Part shown: positions 42,714 through 52,237 of the stretch, one piece after another
Layout of the letters: each line of letters opens with the position of its first letter
Numbering within the stretch: the stretch's first letter is position 1
Assembly: GCF_021215455.1 (NCBI RefSeq)
Contig: NZ_JAJPWV010000006.1
Location: forward strand, 186,001-250,000
Direction: 5' to 3'
DNA from: Mucilaginibacter roseus
GTDB lineage: Bacteria > Bacteroidota > Bacteroidia > Sphingobacteriales > Sphingobacteriaceae
Length of the DNA: 64,000 bases
Notes under the pieces: model-generated
The model's input: the letters and a program-made list of their open reading frames with translations, nothing else
Databases searched by the model: none
Told to the model about the DNA's origin: nothing
Made by a program: the position numbers and the translations under genes

Positions 42714-43211
42714 TTACTTGGCTTTTTTGGCGTAGCTCTTCGGGTCAAGCGCGGCAGGCGACCATCCCTGAAGAAATTCCATCACCTTGGCTTTGCTATG
42801 CCCGTTGCCTTCTTCCAGGTAACCTGAGTTTTGCGTGTGCAGGCGGATGCCCTTACCATCCAATATTAAAAACACCGGAAAGCCGAAACGTTGCGGATAA
42901 CCCAGCGAAGCAAGGGCTTCTTCATTCATGTTTTCCTTGCTGTAGTTCAAATGCACGGTTACGTAGTTCTCGTTCAGATATTTATTCAGGTCGGCATACT
43001 TGGTTACCAAATCGTTAAACCTTAAGCACCATATGCACCAGTTACCACCTATTTGTAATAATACATTTTTGTGTTCTTTGGCGGCTTGTTTTACAGCAAG
43101 GCTTATCTGTTGTTTGGCGTCAGCATTGGGGTTATACAATTTGGCCGTATCCTGCGCGTTTACTATAGTAGCAGATACCGCGAAAAGCAGTATAAAAAGC
43201 AGTTTTTTCAT
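42714..43211 (-). CDS. Secreted thioredoxin-family protein
   Basis: 165 residues. Signal peptide (MKKLLFILLFAVSATIVNAQ), then a thioredoxin fold with WCIWCLRFNDL active site (CIWC, about residues 59-62) and cis-Pro segment FGFPVFLILDGKG. It resembles thioredoxin_7/DUF255-type periplasmic reductases rather than TlpA. It follows the M28 gene's start by 90 bp in the same direction and could share its transcript, but a link is not evident. Redox partner unknown. Confidence 0.9.
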   Translation of the reverse strand: MKKLLFILLFAVSATIVNAQDTAKLYNPNADAKQQISLAVKQAAKEHKNVLLQIGGNWCIWCLRFNDLVTKYADLNKYLNENYVTVHLNYSKENMNEEALASLGYPQRFGFPVFLILDGKGIRLHTQNSGYLEEGNGHSKAKVMEFLQGWSPAALDPKSYAKKAK

Positions 43212-43313
43212 GGTGTTAGTTTTTTAAAAATAAATGTAGTTTTTTAAAACAAAAGGTAATCAATTTTATATAGTAAAAATTGTTAATACTACCTTAAAAA
43301 GAGATGAATTTTT

Positions 43314-43404
43314 AGTTTTCCACATCGCGAAATGCCGATATTTTAATTTCCTACGGTAGGGTTTATCAAAAGGAGTGCACTGCCTTGTTGATATGTGGAA
43401 AACT
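43314..43404. promoter_or_regulatory. Inverted pair of DnaA-box-like sites upstream of nrdJ
   Basis: AGTTTTCCACAT (43314-43325) and its exact reverse complement ATGTGGAAAACT (43393-43404) are separated by 67 bp. Each contains TTTTCCACA, which fits the relaxed DnaA-box consensus TTWTnCACA. The second site ends 4 bp before the -33 element of the nrdJ promoter. Confidence 0.5.
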
Positions 43405-43407
43405 CAA

Positions 43408-43439
43408 ATTGTGTGCAACTCCTCTCGAGGGTAAATTTG
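43408..43439 (+). promoter_or_regulatory. nrdJ promoter
   Basis: ATTG (43408-43411), 20 bp, TAAATTTG (43432-43439; exact match). Predicts a start near 43445 and a leader of about 73 nt before ATG 43518, which excludes an in-frame ATG at 43395. Confidence 0.65.
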
Positions 43440-43517
43440 ATTAAAAACTCTTATAGATTTCTTACTGACACACTAAATCATAAAGTTAAAACTGACAGAT
43501 CAATAATATTATTAGCT

Positions 43518-46500
43518 ATGGGCAAAAACATTCCAAAAAAATCAGCAGCATCAGGCGGCAAAGGGTTGAAATTCAGCAGGTATTTTACCACAGAAGGTAC
43601 GCCTGTGTTCGACTTGTTTAAATATGAAAAGCGTTCATCAGTTATCCGCAATCCATCAGGCGATGCGGTGTTCGAGATGAATGACGTTGAAGTGCCGGCA
43701 TCGTGGTCGCAGGTGGCAACTGATATTTTGGCTCAAAAATATTTCCGTAAAGCAGGTGTTCCGCAGGTCGACGGTACTTTAGGTTCCGAAAAAAGCATTA
43801 AACAGGTTGCACACCGTATGGCCAACTGCTGGAAGGAATGGGGTAGCCGCTACGGCTACTTCGCTACCCCACAGGATGCGCAGGTATTTTACGACGAGAT
43901 AGTTTATACCATTACCGGGCAACTGGCGGCGCCAAACTCTCCGCAATGGTTCAATACAGGTTTACATACCTCATACGGCATTACCGGTAAACCACAGGGG
44001 CATTATTATATTGACCCGGTTACCGAAACGCTAACCAAATCAACCTCGGCTTATGAGCGCCCGCAGCCGCACGCCTGTTTCATTCTATCTGTTGATGATG
44101 ACCTGGTGAACGAAGGCGGCATTATGGATCTTTGGGTACGTGAGGCGCGTATCTTCAAATACGGCTCTGGTGTTGGTACTAACTTTTCTAAAATTCGTGG
44201 CGAGAACGAAAAATTATCAGGCGGTGGTTATTCATCAGGCCTGATGTCGTTCCTTAAAATTGGCGATAGGGCGGCAGGTGCCATCAAATCGGGCGGTACA
44301 ACACGCCGCGCGGCCAAAATGGTTTGCCTTGACCTGGATCATCCTGAAATTGAAGGATTTGTAAACTGGAAGGTTGAGGAAGAGAAAAAAGTGGCCGCGC
44401 TTATTGCCGCCGGTTATTCATCTGATTACGAAGGCGAGGCTTACCGCACCGTGTCAGGCCAAAACTCAAACAACTCGGTACGTATCCCTAACAGTTTTTT
44501 CCACGCGCTAAACGAAGGTAAAAACTGGGATCTTGTTGGCCGTATGAATGGTAAAACCGTAAAATCAATATCCTCACAAAAATTATGGGATGATATCGCT
44601 TTCGCGGCCTGGGCCTGTGCCGATCCGGGTGTACAGTATGATACCACCATCAACGAGTGGCATACCTGTCCTGAAGGTGGTCGCATCAACGCGTCAAATC
44701 CATGTTCAGAGTACATGTTTTTGGATAACACCGCATGTAACCTGGCCTCCATCAACCTGGCGCATTTCTTTAACAAGGAAACCCGTGTGTTTGATGTAAA
44801 AGGCTACGAGCACGCCTGCCGTATATGGACAGTAGTATTGGAAATTTCCGTACTGATGGCGCAATTCCCGTCAAAAGAAGTTGCCGAATTATCATACGAC
44901 TACCGCACGCTTGGTTTAGGTTATGCCAACCTGGGTTCGGCCTTAATGGTGAATGGCATCCCTTACGATAGTGATAAAGCCCGTGCTATTGGCGGCGCGA
45001 TCACCGCTATCATGACGGGTACTGCATACGCTACATCGGCCGAGCTGGCCCGTGAGCTGGGTACCTTCCGCCGTTACGAGGATAATAAACAACACATGTT
45101 GCGTGTAATGCGCAACCACCGCTACGCGGCATACAATTCAACCGAGAACTACGAAGGCCTGGAGATACTGCCTCCGGGAATTGACCAGAAGGTTTGTCCG
45201 GATTACCTGCTTTCTGCTGCTTGCAACGCCTGGGATAAGGCCGTTGAAATGGGCGAGAAATACGGTTACCGCAACGCGCAAACTACTGTTATTGCGCCAA
45301 CAGGTACCATTGGTTTGGTGATGGATTGTGATACGACCGGTATCGAGCCCGACTTCGCGCTGGTTAAATTCAAAAAACTATCAGGTGGTGGTTACTTTAA
45401 GATCATTAACCAGGCCGTGCCGGAGGCTTTGCAGAACCTGGGTTACAAAGAGCACGAAATTACCGCTATTGTAAACTATGCCAAAGGTGCCGCTACGCTT
45501 AAAGGCGCACCGCATATTAACCTGGAGAGCCTGAAGGCAAAAGGCCTTACCGATACTGAACTGGAGAAACTGGACAAAGCGGTTGTATCTGCTTTCGAAA
45601 TATCATTCGCGTTCAACATCTGGACATTGGGTGAAGAAGCTATCAAGCGCCTTGGTTTTACCGCCGAACAATACAACGCGCCTGATTTTAACCTGCTGCG
45701 CGCTTTAGGTTTTAACAAAAAGCAAATTGCCGAGGCTAACGAATACGTTTGCGGTACCATGACCATTGAGGGCGCCCCTTACCTTAAAGAGGAGCACTAC
45801 CCGATATTTGATTGCGCTAACAAATGCGGCGCTAAAGGCGAGCGTTACATCCACGCGCATGGCCACATCAAAATGATGGCTGCCGCTCAGCCTTTCTTAT
45901 CAGGTGCTATATCAAAAACCATTAACCTGCCAAACGAGGCTAAGGTTGATGAGATAAAAGATTGCTACGAGCTATCATGGAAACTGGGCCTAAAGGCTAA
46001 TGCGCTTTACCGTGATGGTTGTAAATTATCGCAACCGCTTTCCACCAAATCTGACGTTAAGGAAGAGGCCGAAGAATCTCTTGAATCTGTTGAGGAAGTA
46101 TTGGGCGAAGCTGCCAACGTGAAGCTGAGCGACCTTACTGCCGACCAGGTTTTGGAAGCCGCGATGGCCATCATCGAAAAATCAAAAGATACCCGCTTTA
46201 TGCGCCAGCTATCGCGCGTGGTGCAGAAGAAAAATCTGCCGTTTAAACGCCGCGGCTATACGCAAAAAGCCAGTGTTGACGGGCAAACGGTATTTGTTCG
46301 CACAGGTGAATATGAGGATGGTACATTAGGGGAGATATTCGTGGATATGCACAAAGAGGGCGCAACCTTCCGCTCGCTGATGAACTGTTTTGCCATTGCT
46401 GTATCAGTTGGTTTGCAGTACGGTGTGCCGCTGGAGGAATACGTGGAGAAATTTACCTTTACCCGCTTTGAACCGGCAGGTATGGTAATGGGCCACGCTA

Positions 46501-46850
46501 ACATCAAGAGCGCTACTTCTATAATCGACTACATCTTCAGGATGCTGGGTTACGAGTACCTTAACCGTACCGACCTGGTGCACGTAATTACCGAAGATAA
46601 AGCGGTAGTTGGCCACGGTTTTGACGACAGCGATTACAATACCGACGAAACCAACGTGTACACACCTGAGCCGGCTAAAGCGGTAACCGCTACCGAGAGC
46701 AAGGGCGGCGCTAAGCCGCAACTATCAGTTGACCTGAGCATGGGTGTACAAAGCGATGCGCCAAGCTGTAACGTTTGCGGCCATACCACGGTACGTTCGG
46801 GCACCTGCTACAAGTGTTTAAACTGCGGTAACTCTATGGGTTGCTCTTAA
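43518..46850 (+). CDS. nrdJ: Adenosylcobalamin-dependent (class II) ribonucleotide reductase
   Basis: 1110 residues from ATG 43518. Reduces ribonucleotides to deoxyribonucleotides without needing oxygen, using a B12-generated thiyl radical. Markers: APNSPQWFNTGLHTSYG (about 133-149), FKYGSGVGTNFSKIRG, the active-site NASNPCSEYMFLDN and ACNLASINL pair, the TVIAPTGTIGLVMDCDTTG loop, and a Cys-rich C-terminal tail (CNVCGHTTV, CYKCLNCGNSMGCS) that likely shuttles reducing equivalents. Length fits the long bacterial NrdJ form. No cobalamin riboswitch is apparent; two DnaA-box-like sites flank the promoter instead. No cobalamin synthesis genes are in view. Confidence 0.96.
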   Translation: MGKNIPKKSAASGGKGLKFSRYFTTEGTPVFDLFKYEKRSSVIRNPSGDAVFEMNDVEVPASWSQVATDILAQKYFRKAGVPQVDGTLGSEKSIKQVAHRMANCWKEWGSRYGYFATPQDAQVFYDEIVYTITGQLAAPNSPQWFNTGLHTSYGITGKPQGHYYIDPVTETLTKSTSAYERPQPHACFILSVDDDLVNEGGIMDLWVREARIFKYGSGVGTNFSKIRGENEKLSGGGYSSGLMSFLKIGDRAAGAIKSGGTTRRAAKMVCLDLDHPEIEGFVNWKVEEEKKVAALIAAGYSSDYEGEAYRTVSGQNSNNSVRIPNSFFHALNEGKNWDLVGRMNGKTVKSISSQKLWDDIAFAAWACADPGVQYDTTINEWHTCPEGGRINASNPCSEYMFLDNTACNLASINLAHFFNKETRVFDVKGYEHACRIWTVVLEISVLMAQFPSKEVAELSYDYRTLGLGYANLGSALMVNGIPYDSDKARAIGGAITAIMTGTAYATSAELARELGTFRRYEDNKQHMLRVMRNHRYAAYNSTENYEGLEILPPGIDQKVCPDYLLSAACNAWDKAVEMGEKYGYRNAQTTVIAPTGTIGLVMDCDTTGIEPDFALVKFKKLSGGGYFKIINQAVPEALQNLGYKEHEITAIVNYAKGAATLKGAPHINLESLKAKGLTDTELEKLDKAVVSAFEISFAFNIWTLGEEAIKRLGFTAEQYNAPDFNLLRALGFNKKQIAEANEYVCGTMTIEGAPYLKEEHYPIFDCANKCGAKGERYIHAHGHIKMMAAAQPFLSGAISKTINLPNEAKVDEIKDCYELSWKLGLKANALYRDGCKLSQPLSTKSDVKEEAEESLESVEEVLGEAANVKLSDLTADQVLEAAMAIIEKSKDTRFMRQLSRVVQKKNLPFKRRGYTQKASVDGQTVFVRTGEYEDGTLGEIFVDMHKEGATFRSLMNCFAIAVSVGLQYGVPLEEYVEKFTFTRFEPAGMVMGHANIKSATSIIDYIFRMLGYEYLNRTDLVHVITEDKAVVGHGFDDSDYNTDETNVYTPEPAKAVTATESKGGAKPQLSVDLSMGVQSDAPSCNVCGHTTVRSGTCYKCLNCGNSMGCS

Positions 46851-46926
46851 CAAAGCAATAGATAACGCTGAAAGCAAAGGGCTTGGCCTAAAGCTTTCAG
46901 CCCTCTATAATAGTTAATTATACACC

Positions 46927-46962
46927 AAAGCCCTGCCTGCGTAAAGCTTGCAGGGCTTTTTT
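46927..46962 (+). terminator. Terminator after nrdJ
   Basis: AAAGCCCTGC and GCAGGGCTTT form a perfect 10-bp stem around a 13-nt loop, then T-run, about 76 bp past the nrdJ stop. Confidence 0.75.
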
Positions 46963-47061
46963 ACCTTTCTAATCTTTCCCAAAAAGATTACTTAGCAATA
47001 GTTGGCGATTTGTGAATTAGTATTTTTAAGCACTTTTCATTTACAACAAGAATTGGGTATA

Positions 47062-48147
47062 TTATACCTTAATAATAATCTTCCGCTTATACAACACCCA
47101 CATAATAATCCAAATAAGCAGCACCCAAAACAAGGCCATTGCCAACGAAGCGTTTAATGGTGATAGGTAAGGCTCAAACCATAACTGGTATAAATTGAGC
47201 TTGCCCAAATAATGTGGTATGTACATGGAAAGTATATAGGCGGTTATAGCGTTCACACCAAACGGAATAAAAAAGGCGGTGAAACGCTTACGGCCGTTTA
47301 CATCAATCAACCAATAACTAATTGCGAGGGCGATGGTTGCCAGACCGCCGGTATATAACACGAATGAGCTTGTCCACAAGGCTTTATTAATTGGGAAGAA
47401 CATATCCCAAACAAGCGCCAGTACTACAGCAGCAACGCCGTAAGTCAGCATCCAGGTTACCTTAACACTGTCCTCGGCACCTTTTTGCTTAAGCCACGAG
47501 CCTACCCTTATACCGAATAAGCCTGTGCCAATGGCAGGTAAGGTACCCAGCAAGCCCTCCGGATCCCAGGTGCGCGCCTGGCTCCATAAATGGTTTTCGG
47601 TAAATACTAAACGATCCAGCCAGGCACCCATGTTTGTTTCGGGCTCCAGGTTGGCCGGGCCATGGCCTGGAACCGGCACAAAGCACATGATGATATAATA
47701 GCCGATCAGCGATAATGCGAAAACCCAATCGCGCGTACGCTGTGAGGTTTTAATATAGAGTATGGTACAGATGAAAAATACCACTGCAATGCGCTGTAAT
47801 ACTCCCGGTATACGCATGGTAGCCAGGCCCGGATGGAAAAGCAAGTGTGTGCCCAGGCTGATTATAATCAGCACCGCCATGCGGCGAAAGGCCGTCAGTA
47901 TCATTTTACCATGATTGGCCGGATCCGCTTTTTTACTTTCCATCGCAAAAACGATAGATACGCCTACGATGAACAGGAAAAACGGGAAGATGAGATCGGT
48001 TGGTGTGCAGCCATTCCATTTGGAATGTTCAAGCGGAGCATAAATATGCTCCCAGGTGCCGGGGTTGTTAACCAGTATCATGGCGGCAACAGTAGCGCCA
48101 CGAAAAACATCAAGCGATAAAAGGCGTTTTGAAACAGGCTGGTCCAT
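47062..48147 (-). CDS. HGSNAT/NagX-like membrane acyltransferase (DUF5009)
   Basis: 361 residues, about ten TM helices. The N-terminus RLLSLDVFRGATVAAMILVNN and PTDLIFPFFLFIVGVSIVF match the heparan-alpha-glucosaminide N-acetyltransferase-like family, with the conserved WNGCTPTDLIFP segment in loop one. Members of this group occur in amino-sugar use gene sets (NagX). It is divergent from anmK across 72 bp, which ties it to recovery of amino sugars from cell-wall material. Exact substrate not known. Confidence 0.88.
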   Translation of the reverse strand: MDQPVSKRLLSLDVFRGATVAAMILVNNPGTWEHIYAPLEHSKWNGCTPTDLIFPFFLFIVGVSIVFAMESKKADPANHGKMILTAFRRMAVLIIISLGTHLLFHPGLATMRIPGVLQRIAVVFFICTILYIKTSQRTRDWVFALSLIGYYIIMCFVPVPGHGPANLEPETNMGAWLDRLVFTENHLWSQARTWDPEGLLGTLPAIGTGLFGIRVGSWLKQKGAEDSVKVTWMLTYGVAAVVLALVWDMFFPINKALWTSSFVLYTGGLATIALAISYWLIDVNGRKRFTAFFIPFGVNAITAYILSMYIPHYLGKLNLYQLWFEPYLSPLNASLAMALFWVLLIWIIMWVLYKRKIIIKV

Positions 48148-48219
48148 CTAAATAGTTTATTCTCAAACATAAAAAATTATAGCAATTAAAAACGCCGATT
48201 GTAATAACTTTGATTGAAC

Positions 48220-49407
48220 ATGGCACTTAATCGCAACTTGCAGCAATTATTCAACATCGCCCAAAAAGATAATCGTGTGGGCGTAGGCCTGATGTCGGGC
48301 ACGTCGCTGGATGGACTGGATATTGCCCTGTGCCGATTTACCGGGCATAGTATGCAAACGCAGTTTGAATTGTTGAACTTTGTAACCATTCCCTATAACG
48401 ATAAATTTAAAAGCGAAATAAGACAGGTGTTCGCTAAAAGGCAGGCCGATCTTGAGCTGCTCACCCTATTGAACGCCCGGATAGGCCGCTATCATGCTGA
48501 ATTGATATTGCAAGCGTTTGATGAATGGAAAATAAACCCTGCCGAAGTTGATTACATTGCCAGCCACGGCCAAACCATCTATCACGCACCTGCAAGGCAA
48601 CATAATAGAACCGGTTACCCGGACGCCACCTTGCAGATAGGCGACGGCGACCATATAGCAGTAAAGACAGGCATCATTACCATCAGTGATTTTAGGCAAA
48701 AGCATATTGCAGGCGGCGGCGAGGGCGCGCCACTTGCTTTATACGGCGATGTGTTATTAGGCAGCAAAGCAGGTGAAGGCCGGTTGTTACTGAACATAGG
48801 TGGCATAGCCAACGCTACCTGGCTACCTGCTTCGCAAAATTTGAGCGAAGTGTTTAGTACCGATATTGGCCCCGGTAACACGTTGATTGATGCCGCTTGC
48901 AAAAAACACTTTGATCAACCGTATGATAAGGACGGCGCGATTGCCCTGTCCGGAATCGTAGATGAGACCTTATTAAATGCGCTGTTACAGCATGCTTTCT
49001 TTGAACAAGGGTTACCTAAAACCACAGGACCAGAGGTGTTTAACCTTGCGTTTGTTGAACAGGTAATATCCACCTTAAAAGCTCATGAAATAAAACCGGC
49101 TGACCTGATTGCCACCCTAACAGCCTACACTGCGGAAAGCATCGCACAATTCGTAAGTAAATACGTAAGTACTTACGTAAACATTTACGTAAGTGGCGGA
49201 GGAGCAAGTAATCCGGCCGTTATTAACTATTTGAAAAAACGTCTTCCTGAGTCAAAAATATCAAATACAAACGTGCTGGGTATTAATCCGGATGCAAAGG
49301 AAGCTATATTATTCGCGCTTTTAGGTAACGAAGCCTTGGGCGGAGAACCTATTGCTATCGGTAATAACCCGGCGGTTTTGATGGGAAAATTCAGCTTTCC
49401 TTATTGA
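48220..49407 (+). CDS. anmK: Anhydro-N-acetylmuramic acid kinase
   Basis: 395 residues from ATG 48220. A TTG start at 48214 would lie right at the predicted promoter (TAACTTTG, 48205-48212), so it is less likely. Opens the 1,6-anhydro ring of anhMurNAc and phosphorylates it to MurNAc-6-P during cell-wall recycling. Markers: VGLMSGTSLDGLDIALCRF (about 24-42), ASHGQTIYHAP, GDGDHIAVKTGI, LLLNIGGIANATWL, FSTDIGPGNTLIDA and YVSGGGASNP. Codons before the last motif consist of four tandem 12-bp units (see repeat). Confidence 0.95.
   Translation: MALNRNLQQLFNIAQKDNRVGVGLMSGTSLDGLDIALCRFTGHSMQTQFELLNFVTIPYNDKFKSEIRQVFAKRQADLELLTLLNARIGRYHAELILQAFDEWKINPAEVDYIASHGQTIYHAPARQHNRTGYPDATLQIGDGDHIAVKTGIITISDFRQKHIAGGGEGAPLALYGDVLLGSKAGEGRLLLNIGGIANATWLPASQNLSEVFSTDIGPGNTLIDAACKKHFDQPYDKDGAIALSGIVDETLLNALLQHAFFEQGLPKTTGPEVFNLAFVEQVISTLKAHEIKPADLIATLTAYTAESIAQFVSKYVSTYVNIYVSGGGASNPAVINYLKKRLPESKISNTNVLGINPDAKEAILFALLGNEALGGEPIAIGNNPAVLMGKFSFPY
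49152..49199 (+). repeat. Four tandem 12-bp repeats inside anmK
   Basis: Units beginning CGTAAGTAAATA, CGTAAGTACTTA, CGTAAACATTTA and CGTAAGTGGCGG, encoding VSKY, VSTY, VNIY and VSGG. An 18-bp perfect palindrome TACGTAAGTACTTACGTA lies at 49162-49179. The last unit merges with the conserved VSGGG motif. Confidence 0.85.
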
Positions 49408-49967
49408 GTATAGCTATACATACGTTCAAACAGGCCGGGATAATTGGTTACCATACCATCACTATCAACGGTAAGCTCAGCTGTAAAACTACCATCTGCT
49501 ACCTCAAATTTATAGGTCTGCTCATCAATGCACGTATAAGCTTGCTTAGTTGTAAATACGTTCCGCGCCATTACATCAAAATACAGCACTTCAATTTGCG
49601 CAGATTGGCCGGGTTTTATATTAAGACGATTAACAGGCAGGCTATTGGTAAAAGGCGTAACGCTTATATCAACGTCAATACAATCGCAATGCAGGGGCTG
49701 AGCATCATTACCGCCGAGCCAGCCGCCGGCAATATTGACATAGTGCCAGCTTTGCGGACTCCCGTCGATGATATATTCGATATAAACTTCTTTGGCAATC
49801 CAGCTGCTATCAAGCAGTAAAGAGTAGTTGATTTCAAAAGCCCGCTCATCTACCGTACCGGCAATGGCTGATGATACGGTAATATCTGTAGCTGATGCCG
49901 TAACCAAACAATGCTCCACCGATTTGTAGTCTGCAAGGCGCTTCCATATAACCACTTTCTCTTTCAT
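49401..49967 (-). CDS. Putative glycolipid-binding domain protein (PF06475-like)
   Basis: 188 residues, cytoplasmic, no signal peptide. The overall pattern matches the putative glycolipid-binding family: KRLADYKSVEHCLV at the start, DVDISVTPFTNSLPVNRL in the middle, and FTAELTVDSDGMVTNYPGLF at the end. Beta-rich. Known function is poor; one Pseudomonas structure suggested glycolipid binding. Its last 7 bp overlap the end of anmK in convergent orientation. Confidence 0.88.
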   Translation of the reverse strand: MKEKVVIWKRLADYKSVEHCLVTASATDITVSSAIAGTVDERAFEINYSLLLDSSWIAKEVYIEYIIDGSPQSWHYVNIAGGWLGGNDAQPLHCDCIDVDISVTPFTNSLPVNRLNIKPGQSAQIEVLYFDVMARNVFTTKQAYTCIDEQTYKFEVADGSFTAELTVDSDGMVTNYPGLFERMYSYTQ

Positions 49968-49983
49968 GTTTAATACAAACGCA

Positions 49984-50016
49984 AACAGCCCGCACTTGTT
50001 TATGGTGCGGGCTGTT
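49984..50016. terminator. Terminator-like hairpin after the tail-specific protease gene
   Basis: AACAGCCCGCAC and GTGCGGGCTGTT form a perfect 12-bp stem around a 9-nt loop, 22 bp beyond the stop of the minus-strand gene at 50038. No strong U-tract is seen. Confidence 0.6.
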
Positions 50017-50037
50017 AACCAGTAATTTAGCTACATT

Positions 50038-52167
50038 TTATTTAAAAACAGTAGTAAGCTTATTATCTGTATTGATATAGTCAATCAATATCTGGCCGGC
50101 TTCCACTTTTACAAAGTCCAGGTCTTCATTACGCGGCTTGGTTTGTCCCTTTTTAAGTGCCGGTAAGCCCATAGCTACACGGCGCTGGTTGGCGCGTTCA
50201 AAGTTGCGTTGCTCGTCGGCATCGCGTTCCTTTTTAAGCTTTTGCTCGTTCAGGGTAACGCTGGTTTCAGCTTCTGTCTTTTTAAACTCAGCAATATCTT
50301 CAAGCAGGTACTTATAGCTTGCGCTTTGTGCCATGCGTTGCTCATGTTGTTTTTTTAGCTGAGGTAATACCGTAGCAAAGTCGCCAACCTTGCTGTACTG
50401 GCTTTTCGCAATTACGTCATAGGGCAATGCTGAAGGCTCAGTATCCTCGCCATATTTATCTAACGGAATGATAGAAGGGAAGCTGATATCAGGCATTACA
50501 CCTTTATGCTGGGTTGAGCCGCCGCTTATACGGTAAAACTTAGCTACGGTAAGGTTTAGCTGACCGAATTTATTCTGGCTGCCGGTACCTACCGTTTTTG
50601 TTTTACCTACAAGTGATGATATTTTTTCGCTCAAGGTGGTAGTGATCACTTTATCCAGGTTGATAGCGCTTTGTACAGTACCCTTACCGTAGGTTTGCGT
50701 ACCCGCAATAATACCACGGCCGTAATCCTGAATGGCGCCGGCAAAAATCTCAGAAGCTGAGGCGCTGAAGCGGTCAACAGCTACCAGTAGCGGGCCGCTA
50801 TAAGCAATATCCGGATCTTCGTCTTTATCAACCTCAATCTGGTTACGGGCATCTTTAACCTGTACTACCGGACCATCTTTAATAAACAAACCGGTAAGCT
50901 CAATAGCTTCGGTTAACGAGCCGCCGCCATTTTGGCGAAGGTCAATAACCACACCGTCAACCTTGGCTTGCTTCAGGCTGTCCAGTATCAGCTTAACATC
51001 ACGGGTTGTACTTTTGTAGTTCGGGTTGCCTGAACGGTAGTCATCAAAATCAAGGTAAAATGCCGGGATGGAGATGATACCGATCTTGAAGTTTTTACCG
51101 TTTTGATTATATGTTTTAATCTCTTTTTTAGCCGACTGATCTTTCAGGATGATCTTTTCGCGCACCATTTCAACCACCTTAGGTTTGCTGCCCGCGGTTG
51201 CGCCTGCAGGTAAAATCTCCAAACGTACAACAGTACCTTTCGTGCCACGGATGATAGCTATGGCATTCTCTATCCGCCAGCCGATAATATTTTGAAACTC
51301 GCCTGTTTTGCCTTGAGCTATGCCAACAATACGGTCGTCAACGCTTATTTGCTTGCTTTTATCAGCCGGGCCGCCCGGAACAATGGTTTTTATAGTTACA
51401 TACTCATTTTCTGACTGCAGTGAAGCACCTATACCCTGTACCGAACGCGACATTTCAATATTAAAATTAGCAGCGTTTGATGGCGTAAAGTAATTGGTGT
51501 GCGGGTCTACCGACTCCGTGAATGAATCCATAAATATCTGGAATACATCCGCATTTGACAGCTTGTTCGACTGTGAAAGCAGGTTTTGGTAGCGCTTGCG
51601 AAGCGTCTCCTTGTTTTTGGCCATATCCTTATTGGCCAGTTTAAGGTTAAGCAGATCATACTTTACACGGCCTGTCCATAACTTATCCAGTTCCTGTGCC
51701 GAGCTAACCCACGGTAGTTTTTCACGGTCGTAAGTAAAAGTTTCGTTGGTAGTGTAATCAAAATTATCGTTGATCTTTTTGATTGAGTAGTTAATGCGGT
51801 CGTTATAACGCTTTTGGTAAACGTTGAATATATAAAACACGTTAGCCAGGTTACCGGCTTTCATATCATCATCAAGCATCAGCCTGAATTTTTCAAATTC
51901 CTTAACATCCGACTCCAGCAGGTAATTGTGGTTACCGTCAAGCGCTTTTATGTAACGGTCAAATATCACCCCGGAGATTGAATCGTTCAGATCGATCTTT
52001 TTATAGTTGTATTTGGTAACCATCTCGGTTACGTTTTGTAACACAATGGATTGCTGCTCATCAGGCTGCAGATCATTTGAGCCGGGTACTTTTGTAGGTT
52101 TTGATGGAGAAGCCTGGCAAGAGAGCGCAGCGCCGATAACCAACACAGCATATAATTTCTTAAACAT
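50038..52167 (-). CDS. prc: C-terminal-processing (tail-specific) protease, S41 family
   Basis: 709 residues from ATG 52167 (MFKKLYAVLVIGAALSCQ, lipobox-like LSC, so probably a lipoprotein). Upstream frame to 52209 gives no signal and was rejected. An N-terminal Tsp domain leads to a PDZ domain (about 235-320; GIGASLQSENEYVTIKTIVPG) and the S41 core with catalytic Ser in DRFSASASEIFAGAI and Lys in GTQTYGKGTVQSAI. The C-terminal DUF3340-type helical part ends the protein. Degrades or trims periplasmic proteins from their C-termini, including cell-wall enzymes in other bacteria. Confidence 0.94.
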   Translation of the reverse strand: MFKKLYAVLVIGAALSCQASPSKPTKVPGSNDLQPDEQQSIVLQNVTEMVTKYNYKKIDLNDSISGVIFDRYIKALDGNHNYLLESDVKEFEKFRLMLDDDMKAGNLANVFYIFNVYQKRYNDRINYSIKKINDNFDYTTNETFTYDREKLPWVSSAQELDKLWTGRVKYDLLNLKLANKDMAKNKETLRKRYQNLLSQSNKLSNADVFQIFMDSFTESVDPHTNYFTPSNAANFNIEMSRSVQGIGASLQSENEYVTIKTIVPGGPADKSKQISVDDRIVGIAQGKTGEFQNIIGWRIENAIAIIRGTKGTVVRLEILPAGATAGSKPKVVEMVREKIILKDQSAKKEIKTYNQNGKNFKIGIISIPAFYLDFDDYRSGNPNYKSTTRDVKLILDSLKQAKVDGVVIDLRQNGGGSLTEAIELTGLFIKDGPVVQVKDARNQIEVDKDEDPDIAYSGPLLVAVDRFSASASEIFAGAIQDYGRGIIAGTQTYGKGTVQSAINLDKVITTTLSEKISSLVGKTKTVGTGSQNKFGQLNLTVAKFYRISGGSTQHKGVMPDISFPSIIPLDKYGEDTEPSALPYDVIAKSQYSKVGDFATVLPQLKKQHEQRMAQSASYKYLLEDIAEFKKTEAETSVTLNEQKLKKERDADEQRNFERANQRRVAMGLPALKKGQTKPRNEDLDFVKVEAGQILIDYINTDNKLTTVFK

Positions 52168-52237
52168 ATCTTTTACCGTTTTTAGGTCGGGGTTTATAAC
52201 CAACATCAATACTTGTGCCTTTGTAAATTAATAATGT

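Noticed and set aside
43212..43517. Cobalamin riboswitch before nrdJ
   Set aside because: No B12-box-like sequence or suitable multi-stem structure was seen; the leader after the predicted start is only about 73 nt.
43395..43517. Longer NrdJ start
   Set aside because: Would place the start codon upstream of a well-matched promoter.
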